This document shows positions 59,823 through 64,000 of a stretch of 64,000 nt of DNA, in pieces. A model generated the notes under the pieces. The model saw nothing but the letters and a program-made list of their open reading frames with translations, was not told the DNA's origin and made no database searches. The translations under genes were made by a program, and so were the position numbers. The stretch's first letter is position 1. The number at the start of each line of letters is the position of its first letter. The DNA is taken from the NCBI GenBank assembly GCA_018806915.1, contig JAGKQI010000052.1, positions 434,001-498,000 of the forward strand. Reading direction: 5' to 3'. Origin of the DNA: Phytophthora colocasiae. Its lineage: Eukaryota; Oomycota; Peronosporomycetes; Peronosporales; Peronosporaceae.

Positions 59823-61094
59823 ATGGCGACTCGTGGCCGCGTGAACTCAGCGCTCCGTGCTCAGCATATGCCATCTCACCTTCGGCATCTTGAAGGGACA
59901 TTTCAAAACACTCGTGGTCAGAATTTGTCCTATTTGGCACTCTTCCCACCTGTGAATACCCCTCTACGTGCGGTAGTGCTCTACCTTCACGGCATCGGAG
60001 ATCACAGTCGACGCTACTTCCACCTGTACGAACGACTATGTGATGCAGGATTCGGCGTATTGGCCTACGATCTATTGAGCCATGGAGCTAGTGACTCGGA
60101 CCATCATGGACTTCGAGCTCATAGTGCCAAATTCCACTTTTTTGTGGACGACACGAACGAATTCATCAAGATGGCCAAGACGGACTTGTACCCGAAGTTG
60201 TCACTGCAAGATCAGCCCAAGATGCTGTTGTCCGGGATGTCATACGGGACGTTGGTGAGTCTCCACACCATTTTGAGTGGAGAACACGAGTTCTGCGGGG
60301 TTGTCCTGGTGGCTCCAGCTCTGCTTGTGGAAATGACTGCAGTGCTACGAGTTCAAGCGGTTTTTGCTCGACCATTGAGTAAATTGATCCCTAAGGCCAG
60401 AATTGTGCCGGGAGTGAACGAGGACTTCCTGTGTAGAGATCAGGACTACTTGGACGATTTCAAGGCGGACCCACTGACGGTCTCGGAACCTGTGACAGCC
60501 AGAATGGGAGCCGAGACACTGAAGGCCATGAAAGCTCTAGAAGCCGACAAACGAGTGGAGGATAAGGACAGCAAGTTGTGCAAATTGCCGATGCTGATGA
60601 TGATGGGCTCGAACGACAAGGTCACGAGTTTGGAACTGGCTCAGGTGTTTTACGACCGCCTGGCAGCCAGTGACAAGGAGTTTAAGGTGTTCGACGGATA
60701 TTTCCACGCGCTTTTTGATGATCCGGAACGAGAGGCAGTGTTTGAACACCTTGACAATTGGCTGAAAAGTAGATTCCCTCTTCCGGAAGGAGCGAAAGTG
60801 GACAAAATTGACGAGGAGACGGAGGTGAAGGAGGAGGCCACTGAAACAGCGAAGGTTGAGCTGAAGGTTGAAGCTGACGTTAAGCCGATGGAAGAAGTGA
60901 AAGCTGTGGTTGCAACCGAGGAAACGAAGGCAAAGCCAACTGAAGCAGCAGTGACCGAAGAGCCAAAACCGGTGAAGGAGGAGAAGGCAACTGGAGAAGT
61001 CAATGCTGTCGAAAATGTGAAGACCCCTGAGAACCCTGACGTTAAGACGGAAGAGGCTCAAGCTGCCGAATCAACTACACCTGCTAAGGAATAG
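59823..61094 (+). CDS. Alpha/beta hydrolase, monoacylglycerol lipase/lysophospholipase-like, with Lys/Glu-rich tail
   Basis: 423 residues from the ATG at 59823 (context GGCCATGGCG); an upstream ATG at 59748 would add 25 residues. The hydrolase domain spans about 20-320: oxyanion region YLHGIGDHSRRY, YDLLSHGASD, nucleophile elbow GMSYG (GxSxG), the acid in MMMGSNDKVTS and the catalytic His in FDGYFHALFDD. These fit the serine hydrolase_4 family that releases fatty acid from monoacylglycerol or lysophospholipid. The last ~100 residues (KIDEETEVKEEATE onwards) are Glu/Lys/Thr/Ala-rich and disordered, much like the protein of the neighbouring gene, which is unusual for this family. No intron, signal peptide or transmembrane segment. 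Cytosolic or membrane-surface action is likely. Confidence 0.88.
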   Translation: MATRGRVNSALRAQHMPSHLRHLEGTFQNTRGQNLSYLALFPPVNTPLRAVVLYLHGIGDHSRRYFHLYERLCDAGFGVLAYDLLSHGASDSDHHGLRAHSAKFHFFVDDTNEFIKMAKTDLYPKLSLQDQPKMLLSGMSYGTLVSLHTILSGEHEFCGVVLVAPALLVEMTAVLRVQAVFARPLSKLIPKARIVPGVNEDFLCRDQDYLDDFKADPLTVSEPVTARMGAETLKAMKALEADKRVEDKDSKLCKLPMLMMMGSNDKVTSLELAQVFYDRLAASDKEFKVFDGYFHALFDDPEREAVFEHLDNWLKSRFPLPEGAKVDKIDEETEVKEEATETAKVELKVEADVKPMEEVKAVVATEETKAKPTEAAVTEEPKPVKEEKATGEVNAVENVKTPENPDVKTEEAQAAESTTPAKE

Positions 61095-61407
61095 GCACAT
61101 TTCCGAAGTGTGCACTTAGTACATGATGGTACAGTTGTCGAGGTTAAATTTCACACATCAATTGCTAACAACACAAGATCATACCAGTCGGGGATTGGTT
61201 AAAATGAAAATGGCTACATGTGTATTTTGCGTCATGCTCAAAGTGCCTCGCAATCGTTCACGTCTACCGAAAGGTGACTACGGTATCATCTCGCCACAAA
61301 TGGGAGATATCCGACAGCATGGATGCAAGACGTTGTCATTTTCCAATTGATCTCCAACTACAACAACTACCACTGCAAATTTCACGTTCCAAGTCTTTCG
61401 CTTCACG
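61095..61407. other. Intergenic, upstream of the flavin oxidoreductase
   Basis: 313 bp; short chance frames only. It should contain the promoter of the 61408 gene; no clear core element was seen. Confidence 0.4.
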
Positions 61408-62559
61408 ATGTCCGCTAACCTCGCCGACTACGAGCTGTTCAAGCCACTGGAATTGGCCCCGGGTCTCACGCTCAAGAACCGCATGGTCTTCAGTCCGTGT
61501 ACGCGTGCACGCTCCGATATTAAGACGCGTTGTCCTACCGACGAGAACGTCAAGTACTACGCTGCTCGAGCTTCGGCCGGTTTGATCATGTCGGAGGGCT
61601 GCGCCGTGTCTGAACAGGGCTACGGCTGGTACGGAGCTCCCGCACTGTACACGGATGAACAACAGGAGGGGTGGCGTAAGATCGTGGACGCCGTTCACGC
61701 CAAGGGTGGCAAGATGTTCTTGCAGTTGTGGCACATGGGTCGCCAGTCACACCCGTCGTTCCACCCGAGCAACGAAGTGGCTTCGTGCTCGTCGTCCTGT
61801 TACTCGACTGGACGCACTCACGACGCCGAAGGAACGGCAACGGGTTTCCCGACGACGCGTGCTATGACACTGGAAGAGGTGCGACAGGTGATCGAGGACC
61901 ACCGTAAGTGTGCCGAACGGGCCAAGGCGGCCGGGTTTGACGGTGTGGAATTCCACGGCGCCGGTGGCTATTTGATTGACGAGTTCTTGCAGACGAGCAC
62001 CAACACGCGCACGGACGAGTACGGCGGTTCGGTCGAGAACCGCTTCCGGTTCCTGCGCGAGCTCATCGAGGCTGTGTCGACCGTGTATCCGGCCAACCGC
62101 GTGGGCGTGCGTCTCTCTCCGAACGGCGTGTACGGCGGCATGGGCAGTGAAGACAACTATGAGACGTTCACGTACGTAATTACGGAGCTGAGCCGGATGG
62201 GCCTGTGTTACTTGGCGACGCACGACGGCTTCGGCTTCGGTCGGTCGGACAAGTGCCGCGTGTTCACGGTGTTCGAGCTCAAGACGCTGTTCAAGGGCCG
62301 CGTCATGGCCACGTGCAGCTACACGCGTGACCAGGCCGAGGGCGTTTTGCACGCGGGTGTGGCGGACTTGGTGGGCTTTGGCCGTCCGTTTTTGGTGAAC
62401 CCGGATCTTCCGGAACGCTTCCGCAATGACTGGCCTCTGGCCGAACCGCTGCCGTACGAGCTGTTCTGGAACGCGAAGAAGGGTTTGGAGGGCTATCACT
62501 TCCCGGCGTACGACCCGAAGATGGTGGAGGCGGGCAAAGAGAACCCCGCTAACCCGTAA
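61408..62559 (+). CDS. NADH:flavin oxidoreductase / Old Yellow Enzyme family (12-oxophytodienoate reductase-like)
   Basis: 383 residues, ATG at 61408, no intron. It has a TIM-barrel FMN fold and should reduce the C=C bond of alpha,beta-unsaturated carbonyl compounds with NAD(P)H. Landmarks: FKPLELAPGLTLKNRMVFSP (N-terminus), YYAARASAGLIMSEG, MFLQLWHMGRQSHPSF (FMN-side Gln and the LWHxGR motif), GFDGVEFHGAGGYLIDEFLQ (active-site loop), RTDEYGGSVENRFRF, VGVRLSPNGVYGGM, and DLVGFGRPFLVNPDL (FMN phosphate site). In most family members the active-site loop reads HxAN/HGY with a substrate-binding His-Asn or His-His pair; here the second residue is Gly (HGAGGY), which may alter substrate binding. 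High C/G-ending codon use suggests strong expression. Possible roles are oxylipin or xenobiotic detoxification. Confidence 0.93.
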   Translation: MSANLADYELFKPLELAPGLTLKNRMVFSPCTRARSDIKTRCPTDENVKYYAARASAGLIMSEGCAVSEQGYGWYGAPALYTDEQQEGWRKIVDAVHAKGGKMFLQLWHMGRQSHPSFHPSNEVASCSSSCYSTGRTHDAEGTATGFPTTRAMTLEEVRQVIEDHRKCAERAKAAGFDGVEFHGAGGYLIDEFLQTSTNTRTDEYGGSVENRFRFLRELIEAVSTVYPANRVGVRLSPNGVYGGMGSEDNYETFTYVITELSRMGLCYLATHDGFGFGRSDKCRVFTVFELKTLFKGRVMATCSYTRDQAEGVLHAGVADLVGFGRPFLVNPDLPERFRNDWPLAEPLPYELFWNAKKGLEGYHFPAYDPKMVEAGKENPANP

Positions 62560-62676
62560 GTTTTACCGGTTTAGGTAGCTCTCAAGCTCTTTGGTGCAGC
62601 TGCTTTGCGGACCAACACGATAACTAATACAGACAACATCAAGCAGACATGAAGCAGTTAGTGTTGTTATTTTTGC

Positions 62677-62763
62677 GTCGTAGTTCCATCGGGAGTTTGC
62701 GTGGTAGCACCATCGGGAATCTGCGTCGTAGCACCGTGGTAGCTCCATCCGGAGTTTGGGTCA
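62677..62763. repeat. Imperfect tandem repeat, ~24-bp unit
   Basis: Units beginning GTAGTTCCATCGGGAGTTTG, GTAGCACCATCGGGAATCTG, a short GTAGCACCGTG and GTAGCTCCATCCGGAGTTTG follow one another. An open frame across them (62649-62882) would encode SSIGSLRGSTIGNLRRSTV, but I see no other support for a gene. Confidence 0.6.
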
Positions 62764-64000
62764 CTACATGTATCTGGTCTGTTTCTGAAGGTATTTTCTA
62801 CACTTGCATGAAGTTACCCAGCTTAACTACGACGAATCTTGTCCGACGCAACCAACGAGCCTCAAACGGCTCAGTCGCCTAAAAAACATTATTCATACTG
62901 ATCAACGCCCACTGTTTGCAAACAAACCTGCTTGGAGCTGGAACGCGTAGCTCGAAGTGGTCATTTCAGATCGACGACAGTGTTCTCGGCACGTTTAAAA
63001 ACCAATGAAGAGGCCTGAGCAGTGGCATTAAATAGTAGAGAACCGTAGAACACAAACGAAATCTTCAATCCTGTCCAGTAGATGATCGTAACATTAGCAA
63101 AAGGTGCAGCACTTGGACTCCAAGTTGGAGAACAAGCATTGCCAATACTCCTCCTTGTGGATCACTCTCTTCCCTTGCCGTATCAGGGTCACGATCTCGG
63201 AGCCGCACATGTTACCCCAACGTCCTCCTCTTCCCTGCAACAGTTCTGTTTGGTACAAGGATGTAGTGGGATTACCAATTCGTCCAAGAGTGCAGGGAGA
63301 TTCTTTTGCCATTAAGGCGACAGCTTTCATCCACGCAACACTAAGTGTCCGGAATTCTCTGTTGCTCGAAGTGTGGCATGATCCGAGTCGCATGAAGGCC
63401 AAAGGGATCAGCTGACGTCGTGTCCTACGATTCGTAGTACGAACAGTGTTCGCCTCCAATTTGCAGACGTCGGACGCGTAGTTCACAGATAGTCCAACGT
63501 TAGAGTCCGGTTAAAGTCAACCTGGACGCCCATGGTATTGCAGATTTCTGGACGGAAAACGCGTTCGTCTCCGCTGGAAACGTGTCCGGCGAAGCTTTCT
63601 GAACGGCCTGGAGAAAATGACAAGCGCGTGGTCTTTCCACAACGTCCACTAAATCCCTATTTAGGCTCAACGTCTCGACGCTGTGAATAACTTTTTCTTG
63701 TGTCTTCACTTAAAGACTGAAGAGCTCTCCACCACCGACTGTTGTATTCGTTCTGATCGCACGTTCGATCTGGCGATAAGGCGAGCACACAACTCGAAGC
63801 TCGAAAAGGTTCAACAGAGACCAGAGAGTGCAAGGAGACAGCACCTCAACGTTACGTCGACTCGGCTACAAGCGCACGCGCACTTTTCAATTCGGCTCCA
63901 AGCACCAAACAAGTCGCCGATTAATACTTGAAGCTTCACCGGATGGTTAAGGTACCACCAGAGCACTTCAACTTGAGCTTTCAGGACTCCCTTCGGTCCA
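62764..64000. other. No recognised feature
   Basis: 1.2 kb at the window end. Open frames at 63082-63315 (plus), 63094-63486 (minus) and 63683-63931 (plus) overlap each other and have no recognisable motif. A gene continuing beyond base 64000 cannot be excluded. Confidence 0.4.

Noticed and set aside
63094..63486. 130-residue minus-strand frame near the window end
   Set aside because: Overlaps a plus-strand frame of similar length, no motif, unremarkable codon use.
1..64000. CRISPR array, rRNA or tRNA genes
   Set aside because: No regularly spaced repeats with unique spacers and no recognisable RNA gene were seen; a eukaryotic nuclear origin makes CRISPR implausible. tRNA genes could be missed by eye.

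Overview
The window reads as nuclear DNA of an oomycete, most likely Phytophthora or a close relative. This is inferred from the gene content: a seven-helix receptor fused to a phosphatidylinositol-phosphate kinase, an expanded family of START-like/FYVE-like/GAF proteins, a tyrosine-kinase-like kinase of oomycete style, few and short GT-AG introns, and a dense mix of copia, piggyBac, hAT, Tc1/mariner and MULE elements.

Layout. 1-9.2 kb: three START/FYVE/GAF copies. One is intact (5514-7487). Two are near-identical broken copies in inverted orientation on either side of it (1-1858 and 7603-9216). A 671-bp Tc1/mariner derivative sits in one broken copy, and a complete two-gene piggyBac element (2065-4927) lies between the copies. 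10.4-17.0 kb: GPCR-PIP kinase, a small acidic protein and a 980-residue ankyrin protein. 17.3-19.8 kb: a broken TKL kinase with a hAT element inserted exactly in its DFG motif. 20.3-31.1 kb: one 10.8-kb copia element with identical 279-bp LTRs, a 5-bp target duplication and an intact 1578-residue gag-pol. It carries 5.5 kb of extra DNA between pol and the 3' LTR: a decayed DDE transposase and a chromodomain/cysteine-protease-like gene, both antisense to pol. 31.3-32.1 kb: a short hAT derivative holding what looks like a glucose-6-phosphate isomerase fragment.

32.6-34.5 kb holds cytosolic malate dehydrogenase and a centrin-like gene with two introns. 35-55.1 kb is the main START/FYVE/GAF cluster: six members, one split by a second copia element (36392-41154), one decayed, one lacking GAF, with a coiled-coil gene among them. 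56.1-58.4 kb is a truncated MULE. 58.9-62.6 kb holds a Lys/Glu-rich protein with a predicted lipid anchor, an alpha/beta hydrolase with a similar Lys/Glu-rich tail, and an Old Yellow Enzyme-type oxidoreductase. I recognise nothing in the last 1.2 kb.

Functionally, the host genes lean towards lipid and phosphoinositide signalling (START-like lipid pockets, FYVE-like zinc fingers, a PIP kinase receptor, a lipid hydrolase). The strongest candidates for something undescribed are the cargo-bearing copia element with its chromodomain/protease gene, and the piggyBac element with a second, convergent gene. I saw no rRNA, tRNA or CRISPR array by eye. No alignment or database search was run, so family names rest on motifs recognised in the translations.
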